A program made the translations under genes and the position numbers. Positions 37,252 through 47,439 of a stretch of 64,000 bases of DNA are shown here, piece by piece. The notes beneath the pieces were generated by a model. The model was not told the DNA's origin, made no database searches, and was given only the letters and a program-made list of their open reading frames with translations. Location: contig NZ_JAFMZK010000005.1 of NCBI RefSeq assembly GCF_029105185.1, positions 124,001 to 188,000 on the forward strand. The letters run 5' to 3'. The first letter of the stretch is position 1. Every line of letters starts with the position of its first letter. This DNA is from Aliiroseovarius sp. Z3 (GTDB taxonomy: Bacteria; Pseudomonadota; Alphaproteobacteria; Rhodobacterales; Rhodobacteraceae).

Positions 37252-37710
37252 TTGCAACTTACAGTGAACGGTACGGTTCATGACGTGGATGTCGAAGACG
37301 ACATGCCTTTGTTGTGGGTCTTGCGCGATGAAATCGGTCTGAACGGGCCGAAATATGGATGCGGCGTTGCCGCCTGCGGAGCTTGCACGGTGCATATCAA
37401 CGGCGTTGCCGTGCGCTCGTGCCAGACATTTGTTTCGGATGTGGACGGTCCCGTCACCACGATCGAGGGGTTGGGAACGCCGGATGAAATGCACGCTGTT
37501 CAAGCTGCATGGCTAGAACATCAGGTTGCACAATGTGGATATTGCCAAGGTGGTCAGATGATGCAGGCCGCCGAATTACTTTCGCACACGCCTGAGCCAT
37601 CGGATGTTGATATCGACGAGGCGATGTCGGGCAACCTGTGCCGGTGTGGAACCTATCCCCGCATCCGCGCGGCCGTGAAAACGGCTGCCAAAACGTTACA
37701 GGGCACTTGA
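37252..37710 (+). CDS. iorA: Isoquinoline 1-oxidoreductase-type small subunit, 2x[2Fe-2S]
   Basis: The electron-transfer subunit of a molybdenum hydroxylase. The 152-residue product has the plant-type cluster at the N-terminus ([20 protein letters not shown] with a fourth Cys in RSCQ) and the second, helical-domain cluster ([10 protein letters not shown] and [10 protein letters not shown]). The start is a TTG behind GGGGGC; a GTG at 37264 would shorten it by four residues. The catalytic subunit follows after 2 bases. The hydroxylated substrate is not known; the Ior name refers to subfamily resemblance. Confidence 0.88.
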   Translation: MQLTVNGTVHDVDVEDDMPLLWVLRDEIGLNGPKYGCGVAACGACTVHINGVAVRSCQTFVSDVDGPVTTIEGLGTPDEMHAVQAAWLEHQVAQCGYCQGGQMMQAAELLSHTPEPSDVDIDEAMSGNLCRCGTYPRIRAAVKTAAKTLQGT

Positions 37711-37712
37711 TC

Positions 37713-39947
37713 ATGGGCCGCGCTGGAACCATCGCCCGTCGCACCTTCATGGTGGGTTCTGTCGCCATTCTGGGCGGAGTCGCCTTTGGCTATTATCAAT
37801 ACAAACGACCTGCAAAGAACCCGTTGTTGGATGGTTTGGCGGAGGGCGAGGCGGCCCTGACGCCTTATGTACTGATTAACGCTGAGGGCATCACGCTGAT
37901 CACTCCGCGCGCGGATATGGGGCAGGGGGTCTATTCGGTGCAGGCGGCGCTGATTGCCGAGGAGTTGGATGTTGAGCTTGACCAGATCAGGGTTGATCCT
38001 GGCCCGCCGTCAAAAGCCTATTACAACACGGCGCTGGCAAATGATGCGGTGCCATTTCCAAGCACCAACCAAGGTGCGGCGGCCAATGCCATGCGCGGGA
38101 CCGTTGATGCGGTGATGAAGTTCATGGGCATGCAGTTGACCGGCGGGTCCACCACAGTGCCTGACGGGTACGAGAAGTTACGCGTGGCGGGGGCCGTTGC
38201 CCGCGAAACGCTAAAGGCGGCAGCGGCGCAACAAAGTGGTCTGGCTGTCACGCAGTTGAAGACCGAGCGGGGCGCCGTCGTTCTGCCCGATGGCAAGCGG
38301 CTACCTTATCAGGCACTGGCCGCGACAGCCGCCCAGATTGACCCGATCACCGATGTGACGCTGCGCCCAACAACTCAATGGCGGCTTCTTGGTAAGCCCA
38401 TGCAGCGTGTCGATATGGTTGCGAAATCCACGGGCAGACAAACCTACGGGATCGACACGCGGATGGACGGGATGGTCCACGCCGCCATTCGCCTGAACCC
38501 GCGCAAAGGGGGCGAGGTTGTCGGCTTCGATGCCACGACCGCTGAAACCATGCGCGGTGTTCGACATATCATCCCTGTGACGGGCGGTCTCGGCGTGATC
38601 GCGGATAATACTTGGCGGGCCTTCCAAGCGGCGGACGCTATTGAGATTGAATGGGGCCCGGCCCCGTACCCCGCCACACAGGATGAACATTGGCAGGTTC
38701 TGGCGGATACGCTTGAAACAGGCAACCAAGATTCCCAGCCGCGCGACGATGGTGATGTGGATGGCGTGTCCATGACGGTCGAGGCGGAATATCGCGCGCC
38801 CTATCTGGCACATGCGCCACTAGAGCCGCTGAACGCGACGGTTCTGGTTGGTGAGAACCGCGTCGATGTCTGGACCGGCAATCAGATCCCCCGCATGACC
38901 CAGGCCAGCGTGGCCGACATGACGGGTGTGCCGGTCGAGAATGTCCATGTGCATATCCTGATGATGGGCGGCAGTTTCGGGCACCGGCTGGAAGACGAGG
39001 TCGTCAAACGTTGCACCGAGCTGGCAATGGCGCTGCCGGGCACGCCGGTCAAGCTGACCTATAAGCGCGAGGAAGACACGGCGCAGGATTACACCCGCCC
39101 GATTGCCATGATGCGTGCGCGGGGGGCGGTTGAGGATGGCAAGGTCGTCGCGATGGATATCCGGGTGGCGTGCCCGTCGATTCTGGACAGTCAGATGGGT
39201 GAAAGGCAAGGGTTTGGCTTGCCCGGTCCCGACAGCACCATCACCCAAGCCCTATGGGATCAGCCCTACGCCATTCCACATTATCGTGTGACGGGGTATC
39301 GGACCCCCAAACTTGGGCCGGTCAGTTCGTGGCGGTCAGTTGGGGCGTCGCAAAACGGGTTTTTCCATGAGAATTTCCTGAACGCGCTGATCCATGAAGC
39401 CCGAGCCGACCCGATCGAGGAACGCTTGCGGCTGATGACAGACGCACCATCGCGCAAGCTGTTGGAAACCGTGGCCGAGATGTCGGGCTGGGGCGGATCC
39501 CTTGGTCCGGGCAAGGCGCGTGGCGTTGCTTTCAGCCTGTCCTTCGGCACCCCCGTCGCCGAGGTGATCGAGATCACCAACACCGAGGATGGCATCAAAC
39601 TGGACAAGGTCTGGGTCGCCGCCGAAGTGGGGCGCGTCGTCGACCCGGTGAACTTCGAAAACCTTGTGCAAGGCGGGGTGATCTGGGCGCTGGGCCACGC
39701 GATCAACAGTCAAATCACCTATGCTGACGGCAAGGCCGAACAGGAAAACTTTTTCGATTTCGAGGGGCTGCGGAACTATCAAACGCCGGAAATCATCGTG
39801 CGCGGGCTGGAAAACCGTGACCGGGTGACGGGCATCGGCGAACCCCCCGTACCACCTGCCGCCCCCGCCTTGGCCGAGGCGATATTTCAGGCAACCGGAG
39901 AGCGCCCGACCGAAATGCCCTTTGCCAACAGCTTCACATTCGTCTGA
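37713..39947 (+). CDS. iorB: Isoquinoline 1-oxidoreductase-type large subunit (molybdopterin-binding)
   Basis: Aldehyde oxidase/xanthine dehydrogenase-like catalytic subunit that binds molybdenum cytosine dinucleotide. The ATG at 37713 gives 744 residues. The N-terminus has a twin-arginine motif (ARRTFMVGSVAILGG), so the enzyme may work in the periplasm as a membrane-anchored or Tat-exported complex. Mo-site segments include ADMGQGVYS, GGSFGHR and, near the C-terminus, the GIGEPPVPPAAPA stretch with the catalytic Glu of the family. Cytochrome c partners, often encoded beside such enzymes, are absent here. Confidence 0.87.
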   Translation: MGRAGTIARRTFMVGSVAILGGVAFGYYQYKRPAKNPLLDGLAEGEAALTPYVLINAEGITLITPRADMGQGVYSVQAALIAEELDVELDQIRVDPGPPSKAYYNTALANDAVPFPSTNQGAAANAMRGTVDAVMKFMGMQLTGGSTTVPDGYEKLRVAGAVARETLKAAAAQQSGLAVTQLKTERGAVVLPDGKRLPYQALAATAAQIDPITDVTLRPTTQWRLLGKPMQRVDMVAKSTGRQTYGIDTRMDGMVHAAIRLNPRKGGEVVGFDATTAETMRGVRHIIPVTGGLGVIADNTWRAFQAADAIEIEWGPAPYPATQDEHWQVLADTLETGNQDSQPRDDGDVDGVSMTVEAEYRAPYLAHAPLEPLNATVLVGENRVDVWTGNQIPRMTQASVADMTGVPVENVHVHILMMGGSFGHRLEDEVVKRCTELAMALPGTPVKLTYKREEDTAQDYTRPIAMMRARGAVEDGKVVAMDIRVACPSILDSQMGERQGFGLPGPDSTITQALWDQPYAIPHYRVTGYRTPKLGPVSSWRSVGASQNGFFHENFLNALIHEARADPIEERLRLMTDAPSRKLLETVAEMSGWGGSLGPGKARGVAFSLSFGTPVAEVIEITNTEDGIKLDKVWVAAEVGRVVDPVNFENLVQGGVIWALGHAINSQITYADGKAEQENFFDFEGLRNYQTPEIIVRGLENRDRVTGIGEPPVPPAAPALAEAIFQATGERPTEMPFANSFTFV

Positions 39948-40022
39948 CCGATCTTCCACCACTCACGGGGTCAGGCAAAAACGCGCTCGTCAGAAATGGC
40001 GGGCGCGTTTGATATAGGGGGC

Positions 40023-40085
40023 AGGGGCTTTGCCCCTCTGCGCTGCGCGCATTCACCCCAGGATATTTGGGGCCAGAAGAAGGGG
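40023..40085 (+). repeat. Dispersed intergenic element (copy 2): hairpin plus GGATATTTGG motif
   Basis: A hairpin AGGGGC-TTT-GCCCCT (40023-40037) is followed by CCCCAGGATATTTGGGGCC at 40056-40074 and AGAAGAAGGGG. The 30-base motif (40056-40085) matches 25 of 30 positions of the unit at 30541-30570 read on the other strand. In both places it follows the 3' end of a gene in the same orientation (here iorB). Confidence 0.6.
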
Positions 40086-40217
40086 ATAGGGCTGGCCGCA
40101 GAGGCGGCTAGAGTTGATGCCCGAACTGTTGACCGGATTATCCAGCGGTTAATCTGCGTATCGAGACTTTGATTGAAAGGCGACTTGAGTCTAATCGCGT
40201 GTGATCTCTCCAAATCG

Positions 40218-40670
40218 TTATCTAAGCCGCCATTCGCCACGCCGGACGTGTTCAAACAAGTCATCGCGTCCTTTAAAGGCCTCTGAATCAGATGACTGCT
40301 CCTCCAGTGAGCGACGCACAATTGCTTGAAGGTTTTTCGGCAATGTTCGCCGTGCTTCTGATCGCTGCTTTTCAACTTGTGTGTAAATCCGATGGAGGGT
40401 GGCCTGACCATTCAATGTTTGAAGGGCAGCAACTACATCGTCGATCCAGCGAATCTTGCCAACTGGGACTTGCAACATTGGCGCGCTTTCCTTTCCATAG
40501 TTGTGACTCTTTAGATCTTTTTTGATCTGCGTAGGCCTGAGTGTGTTCGGGTCGTCGAGGCCGAGCACCCTCCTTAGGACCTCGTTTTCGCTAGCTTCAG
40601 GTGTAACGCGGTTTGTCCAAATGGCAGCATATACATCCAAGTCGATTTCGATAGTTGGCAAGATTAGCAT
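40218..40670 (-). CDS. Small putative DNA-binding protein: SeqA-like N-terminus plus HARE-HTH-like C-terminus
   Basis: The 150-residue product opens with TIEIDLDVYAAIWTNR...ENEVLRRVLGL, which resembles the ribbon-helix-helix/SeqA N-terminal pattern. The second half (RWIDDVVAALQTLNGQATLH and RIYTQVEKQR, then RRSLEEQSSDS) looks like the winged-helix HARE-HTH/restriction-associated fold, ending HVRRGEWRLR. Both assignments are by eye. No methyltransferase, nuclease or other partner is adjacent. Base composition is more AT-rich than the neighbours, suggesting acquisition. A palindrome lies directly before the start codon, hinting at autoregulation. Confidence 0.65.
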   Translation of the reverse strand: MLILPTIEIDLDVYAAIWTNRVTPEASENEVLRRVLGLDDPNTLRPTQIKKDLKSHNYGKESAPMLQVPVGKIRWIDDVVAALQTLNGQATLHRIYTQVEKQRSEARRTLPKNLQAIVRRSLEEQSSDSEAFKGRDDLFEHVRRGEWRLR

Positions 40671-40677
40671 CCTTTTC

Positions 40678-40692
40678 GTATCATTTTGATAC
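40678..40692. promoter_or_regulatory. Palindrome at the promoter of the SeqA/HTH-like gene
   Basis: GTATCATTTTGATAC has two 6-base arms with a TTT centre and lies 8 bases before the start codon of the minus-strand gene. The position suggests an autoregulatory operator. No other function is evident. Confidence 0.5.
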
Positions 40693-40736
40693 TAAAAAGA
40701 TCATCTTTGTGAGTCAACAGTTCAGAAATATTTGCG

Positions 40737-42908
<2,172 letters not shown>

Positions 42909-43473
42909 GCGAATCCTTCCGCCGTTTAGAATGGTCACATTTTGTTCTTCTTCAAGGGGTAAGGATTACTTTACCTTTCCCTCCCCATAATTAGCGAATT
43001 GAGCGGAATAGCCGATTTTCGGACTATGGGGTCCAGATAGTGGCTTTCAGATATGTGAAAGCATTTACCAGTTGGCAACCAATGGTTGTATTTGTGCAAA
43101 GAGGAGCGTTAGCCACCTTTTTGCTTAGTGCTATCTAAATATCTGAAATAAAAAGAAAAATAAGAAAAATTTTCTTCAAAAAATGCAACTAATAGTGTTT
43201 TTTTGCACTTGTCTTAGCTATGGCGTCGCGCTAGGTTTGTGTTGCAAGCAGCAGAACGGACTGCCGGTGGCGACGATACACCCACCCCACCCCTCGCTCC
43301 CTCGGAGCTACCGGCAGCCACTCTGAACTCTCAAAAACCACCACTCACAAAGCGCTTCCGGCCCGCAGCTGGGCTGGAAGCCGCATCCGACACTGCCAAT
43401 ATGAGTTCCTTATTTGCTTGAATTACGTCCACGCATGCCGGATAAACCGCACAGGCTTTCAAGGAGATCCCGG
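42909..43473. other. Long intergenic region with an AT-rich block and a strong hairpin
   Basis: No credible gene in these 565 bases. A very AT-rich block at about 43131-43215 contains runs of A and T. It is followed by a long-range hairpin: CTGCCGGTGGC (43261-43271) can pair with GCTACCGGCAG (43307-43317), one G-U pair included, enclosing a C-rich loop of 35 bases. A small RNA or leader is possible. I could not match it to a known RNA family. Confidence 0.5.
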
Positions 43474-43785
43474 ATGCGTGCACGTATCTATCAACCCGCT
43501 CGTAACGCCATGACATCAGGGCAGGCTAAGACCAAGGTGTGGCTGTTGGAATATGCAGCAGACGAAGCGCGCGACGTGGATCCGTTGATGGGTTGGACCA
43601 GTTCGTCCGACACTCAAAGCCAAGTGCGTCTGAAATTCGACACCAAAGAAGCGGCGTTGAGCTATGCACGTGAACGTGGCATCGAAGCGATAGTGCAGGA
43701 ACCACATAAACGCCGGGCAAACATTCGGTCCGGTGGCTATGGTGAAAACTTCGCCACCAATCGGCGTGGCCCCTGGACGCACTGA
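43474..43785 (+). CDS. ETC complex I subunit, NDUFS4/AQDQ (18 kDa) type
   Basis: The start is the ATG at 43474 behind an AAGGAGA site, giving 103 residues. The pattern [40 protein letters not shown] and a C-terminal [11 protein letters not shown] are typical of the small alphaproteobacterial complex I accessory subunit homologous to mitochondrial NDUFS4. Such genes are usually outside the nuo operon, as here. It is thought to be a peripheral-arm stabilising subunit. Confidence 0.93.
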   Translation: MRARIYQPARNAMTSGQAKTKVWLLEYAADEARDVDPLMGWTSSSDTQSQVRLKFDTKEAALSYARERGIEAIVQEPHKRRANIRSGGYGENFATNRRGPWTH

Positions 43786-43849
43786 TACGATTTACCATGT
43801 GCTGACGACAGCCGCATCTGGCGGTTGTCCACGTCATTCGTCAAAATAA

Positions 43850-44608
43850 TCACCCGTCAAAAAACACGCGCGCCGAGGCTTCGAATTCGCGTGGCTTTTC
43901 GGCGTGTAGCCAGTGCCCGGCCTGCGGAATCTTAGCATACTTGGCTTTCGGGAACAGCCCTTTGATGATGGGTCTGTGATCAGGCAAAACATAGTCGGAC
44001 ATCGCCCCGGACAAAAACAGGGCAGGGCCGGTGTATAGCCCGTGAATGTCGGGAAAGCCGATAACAAGATCCATATCGCGCTCTAGCACATCGAGGTTCA
44101 GACGCCATTCACGTGATTTGACATCCAGTGACTGCAACAGGAACGCCCGCACCGAAGCCTCTTCGACGACACGTGCCAGTTGCCTGTCGGCATCACCGCG
44201 CGTTTCGACCTGTGACAGGTCGATACTACGCATAGCCGTGATCATAGATTGCTGGCTGTGCGCATAGGCGACGGGGGCGATATCTGCGACCAGAAGGCGG
44301 CGCACCCTGTCGGGGTGAGACAGCGCAAGAACCATCGCAGCCTTTCCGCCCATTGAATGTCCGATGACATCCGCGGTGCCGCCCAGCCTGGTCACGACTT
44401 CGGCAAGATCGGCGGCAAGGTCAGGATAACTATGACTGTCGGTCCAAGGGCTTAGCCCATGGTTGCGCATATCCACACACACCACGCGGCGGGTGTCTGA
44501 CATGCGTTTTGCAATGACGCCCCAATTGCGCGCCGAGCCAAAAAGACCGTGGGCGATCAGAACAGGTGGTTGTATCGTGTCGGTACCATATGTCTGCATC
44601 TCAAGCAT
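43850..44608 (-). CDS. Alpha/beta-fold hydrolase (YbfF-like esterase)
   Basis: The ATG at 44608 (MLEMQTYG) gives 252 residues. Features: oxyanion region LIAHGLFGSARNW, nucleophile elbow GHSMGG, and catalytic His near the end in QAGHWLHAEKP; the acid is probably the Asp in SGAMSDYV. The arrangement resembles E. coli YbfF esterase. The natural substrate is unknown. It is divergent from the small membrane protein gene and convergent with the complex I gene. Confidence 0.87.
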   Translation of the reverse strand: MLEMQTYGTDTIQPPVLIAHGLFGSARNWGVIAKRMSDTRRVVCVDMRNHGLSPWTDSHSYPDLAADLAEVVTRLGGTADVIGHSMGGKAAMVLALSHPDRVRRLLVADIAPVAYAHSQQSMITAMRSIDLSQVETRGDADRQLARVVEEASVRAFLLQSLDVKSREWRLNLDVLERDMDLVIGFPDIHGLYTGPALFLSGAMSDYVLPDHRPIIKGLFPKAKYAKIPQAGHWLHAEKPREFEASARVFFDG

Positions 44609-44731
44609 GCGGTTTGATAGCGTGGCGGTGATCGCGCTTGAAGCCCTTTTTATTCCCCCGAGCCCTTTCGCATACACAGTCGTTACCGATAAGATGGCGG
44701 TGAAGAAGGACAAAGCAGGACGAGAACCGTC

Positions 44732-45094
44732 GTGGATTTAGGCGCGCGGACAGATCGGCTGGCCCAATTGCTGGAACAGCGGTTGGACATTCGCGGCACG
44801 GGGTTTGAAACCAAGTTGCGTCGCGCCGGGCGGCTGTTGCCCCGTCATCTGCGCGGCGACGGTGCGAAACTGGTCGAGGCGATGAAGCTGTCAGAACACC
44901 CACGTCTGGGTCGGCAAGTGGACCCCAAGCGGCTTGAGAAAGCCGCTGATGCGATCGAGCACTACCTTCTGAACCTGGATGCCTGGGATCGGCGGCGGGG
45001 CATCGCGGTGAGCGTCTCGGCCAGTGTTCTGATGAATCTTCTGATTGTCGCTGCCTTGGTTGCCGGGGTGCTTGTCTGGCGTGGTCTGCTTTGA
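44732..45094 (+). CDS. Small protein with one C-terminal membrane segment, function unknown
   Basis: A GTG start with AGGACGAG in front gives a 120-residue protein. The first 90 residues are basic and helical (TKLRRAGRLLPRHLRGDGAK), and the only hydrophobic segment is near the end (VLMNLLIVAALVAGVLVW), a topology of tail-anchored proteins with a cytoplasmic N-terminal domain. I do not recognise a family. It stands divergent from the hydrolase. Confidence 0.72.
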   Translation: MDLGARTDRLAQLLEQRLDIRGTGFETKLRRAGRLLPRHLRGDGAKLVEAMKLSEHPRLGRQVDPKRLEKAADAIEHYLLNLDAWDRRRGIAVSVSASVLMNLLIVAALVAGVLVWRGLL

Positions 45095-45127
45095 TCCCGG
45101 ATCACAAATCCGTCGGGTAACGTAAAA

Positions 45128-45154
45128 AAAGCCCCGGACATCGTCCAGGGCTTT
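45128..45154 (-). terminator. Rho-independent terminator of glyA
   Basis: AAAGCCCCGGAC (45128-45139) pairs with GTCCAGGGCTTT (45143-45154), one mispair. On the minus strand it is followed by a run of T from the A-tract at 45124-45130. It lies about 50 bases after the glyA stop. It may also stop the plus-strand gene ending at 45094. Confidence 0.82.
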
Positions 45155-45205
45155 CATCATTTGCGGCGTTGGACGTCAGCAGGTTTGCTGACCAACCGGC
45201 CTTCC

Positions 45206-46498
45206 TTACAAGTTCGGATACATCGGGAACTTGGCGCAGAGTGCGGCAACTTTCGCTTTGACCGCTGCTTCCACCGCGCCGTTCCCGTCTTCTCCATTTG
45301 CCGCCAGCCCGTCAATCACTTCAACGATCAGGTCGGCAATCTCACGGAACTCGGCCTCGCCAAAACCACGGGTGGTGCCGGCGGGGGTGCCAAGGCGAAT
45401 GCCCGACGTTACGGTGGGTTTTTCCGGGTCGAACGGGATGCCGTTCTTGTTGCAGGTGATATGTGCGCGGCCAAGGGCCTTGTCCACGATGTTGCCGGTC
45501 ACGCCTTTGGGACGCAGGTCAACCAACATCACATGGGTGTCGGTGCCGCCGGTTACGATGTCCAGACCGCCCTTCATCAGTTGATCTGCCAGCGCGACGG
45601 CATTGGCGCGCACCTGCTTCTGATAGGTCTTGAATTCGGGGCGCAATGCCTCGCCGAAGGCCACGGCCTTTGCTGCGATCACGTGCATCAACGGGCCGCC
45701 CTGAATGCCGGGGAAGATGGCGGAGTTGATCTTTTTGGCCAGATCCTCGCGGTTGGTCAGGATCATGCCGCCACGCGGGCCGCGGAGGGTTTTGTGGGTC
45801 GTGGTGGTCGCCACATCGGCATAGGGGAAGGGCGAGGGATGCTCGCCTGCCGCCACCAGACCGGCAAAGTGGGCCATATCGACCATCAGGAATGCTCCGA
45901 CCGAATCCGCGATCTCGCGGAATTTGGCGAAGTCGATCTGGCGCGGGATGGCCGAGCCGCCAGCGATGATCAGCTTGGGTTGGTGCTCGGTCGCCAGCGC
46001 CTGAATTTCATCATAGTCGATCAGGTTGTCCTGCTTGCGCACGCCATATTGCACCGCGTTGAACCATTTGCCCGACTGGTTCGGCGCCGCACCGTGGGTC
46101 AGGTGCCCGCCCGAGGCAAGGTTCATGCCAAGGATCGTATCGCCCGGCTGGATCATCGCCATGAACGCACCTTGGTTGGCCTGCGATCCCGAATTGGGCT
46201 GCACGTTGGCAAATTCGCAGCCAAACAGCTCTTTCGCGCGATCAATGGCCAGATTTTCGGCCACATCCACGAACTGGCATCCGCCATAATAGCGACGGCC
46301 CGGATACCCTTCGGCGTATTTGTTGGTCAGAACCGAGCCCTGTGCCTCCATCACGGCGGCGGACACGATGTTTTCCGAGGCGATCAGCTCGATCTCGTCG
46401 CGCTGGCGCCCCAGTTCATCAGTGATTGAGCCATAAAGCTTGGGGTCGCGAGAGGCGAGGGATTCGGTGAAGAAACCTTGGTCACGGGTGGCAGTCAT
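45206..46498 (-). CDS. glyA: Serine hydroxymethyltransferase
   Basis: A PLP enzyme that interconverts serine and glycine and supplies one-carbon units to folate. The ATG at 46498 ([11 protein letters not shown]) with AAGGA upstream gives 430 residues, the usual length. The PLP-binding lysine lies in [16 protein letters not shown]. Also present are the family patterns [21 protein letters not shown] and [10 protein letters not shown]. No glycine riboswitch was recognised upstream, only a series of CGGAAA repeats. It is transcribed divergently from nadK. Confidence 0.98.
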   Translation of the reverse strand: MTATRDQGFFTESLASRDPKLYGSITDELGRQRDEIELIASENIVSAAVMEAQGSVLTNKYAEGYPGRRYYGGCQFVDVAENLAIDRAKELFGCEFANVQPNSGSQANQGAFMAMIQPGDTILGMNLASGGHLTHGAAPNQSGKWFNAVQYGVRKQDNLIDYDEIQALATEHQPKLIIAGGSAIPRQIDFAKFREIADSVGAFLMVDMAHFAGLVAAGEHPSPFPYADVATTTTHKTLRGPRGGMILTNREDLAKKINSAIFPGIQGGPLMHVIAAKAVAFGEALRPEFKTYQKQVRANAVALADQLMKGGLDIVTGGTDTHVMLVDLRPKGVTGNIVDKALGRAHITCNKNGIPFDPEKPTVTSGIRLGTPAGTTRGFGEAEFREIADLIVEVIDGLAANGEDGNGAVEAAVKAKVAALCAKFPMYPNL

Positions 46499-46542
46499 GC
46501 GCGTAGTCCTTGGGTTGGAAGCCAGATGTCCGGATTTCCTAT

Positions 46543-46640
46543 CGGAAACAAACCAGATCGCAAAGACCGGAAAGCGACATGGCTGCGGAAAGACGCGGCA
46601 ATTTCTGGCACTTTGCGGAAACATGTGTTTCTTTCGGAAA
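46543..46640. repeat. Five direct CGGAAA hexamers in the glyA-nadK divergent promoter region
   Basis: CGGAAA occurs at 46543, 46568, 46586, 46616 and 46635, with a similar CAGGAAA near 46655, all on the plus strand. The unit at 46568 is part of an 18-base string found again at the start of the EamA gene near 59736. The clustering may mark binding sites of a regulator for glyA or nadK, or a degenerate repeat. Confidence 0.45.
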
Positions 46641-46668
46641 CCAAGGGACACGTACAGGAAACCCAGAC

Positions 46669-47430
46669 ATGAGCCAAAACATCGCTTTCGTCGCAAGCAA
46701 TGCGCAAATTGCAGAGACCGCGAAAGAGGAACTGGTGGCCCGCTACGGCAACAAAAACGTCAAGGACGCCGATGTGATCGTCGCGTTGGGGGGCGATGGG
46801 TTCATGTTGCATACGCTGCACGAGACGCAGGAGCTGACGATCCCGGTCTATGGCATGAATTGTGGCACCGTCGGGTTCCTGATGAACGAGTATTCGCCCG
46901 ACGATCTTGTCGAACGCTTGATTTCCGCCGAGGAAGAGGTGATCAACCCCCTTGCCATGCGTGCGGAAAGGAAGGATGGCAGTGTGCACGAGGCACTTGC
47001 GATTAACGAAGTCAGCTTGCTGCGCGCAGGGCCTCAGGCCGCGAAACTGCAGATCAGTGTAGATGGTCGAGTGCGCCTGTCAGAACTGGTCTGCGACGGT
47101 GCATTGCTTTGTACGGCTGCCGGGTCAACGGCTTACAACTACTCGGCACATGGTCCGATTCTGCCCATTGGATCAGATGTGCTCGCCCTGACGGCAATGG
47201 CTGCCTTTCGCCCACGCAGATGGCGCGGTGCCTTGCTTCCGAAGAACGCAGTGGTGCGGTTTGATGTAATGGAGCATGAGAAGCGGCCAGTGATGGCCGA
47301 TGCGGATGGGCGATCCGTTCGCGACGTGGTGTCCGTAGAAATCAGATCGGACAACAAGATCAAGCACCGTATTCTTTTCGATCCGGGGCACGGTTTGGAA
47401 GAACGTCTGATCCGCGAACAGTTTGTCTAA
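46669..47430 (+). CDS. nadK: NAD kinase
   Basis: Phosphorylates NAD to NADP. The ATG at 46669 ([13 protein letters not shown]) gives 253 residues, typical of the short alphaproteobacterial form. The GGDG motif is in [11 protein letters not shown], with the further family motifs [21 protein letters not shown] and [11 protein letters not shown] longer upstream frame would include the CGGAAA region and has no good ribosome site. It is convergent with the AAA+ regulator, with 9 bases between the stop codons. Confidence 0.96.
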   Translation: MSQNIAFVASNAQIAETAKEELVARYGNKNVKDADVIVALGGDGFMLHTLHETQELTIPVYGMNCGTVGFLMNEYSPDDLVERLISAEEEVINPLAMRAERKDGSVHEALAINEVSLLRAGPQAAKLQISVDGRVRLSELVCDGALLCTAAGSTAYNYSAHGPILPIGSDVLALTAMAAFRPRRWRGALLPKNAVVRFDVMEHEKRPVMADADGRSVRDVVSVEIRSDNKIKHRILFDPGHGLEERLIREQFV

Positions 47431-47439
47431 GCTGTCGCG

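Noticed and set aside
46499-46668. Glycine riboswitch upstream of glyA
   Set aside because: No conserved tandem aptamer pattern seen; the region shows only CGGAAA repeats.
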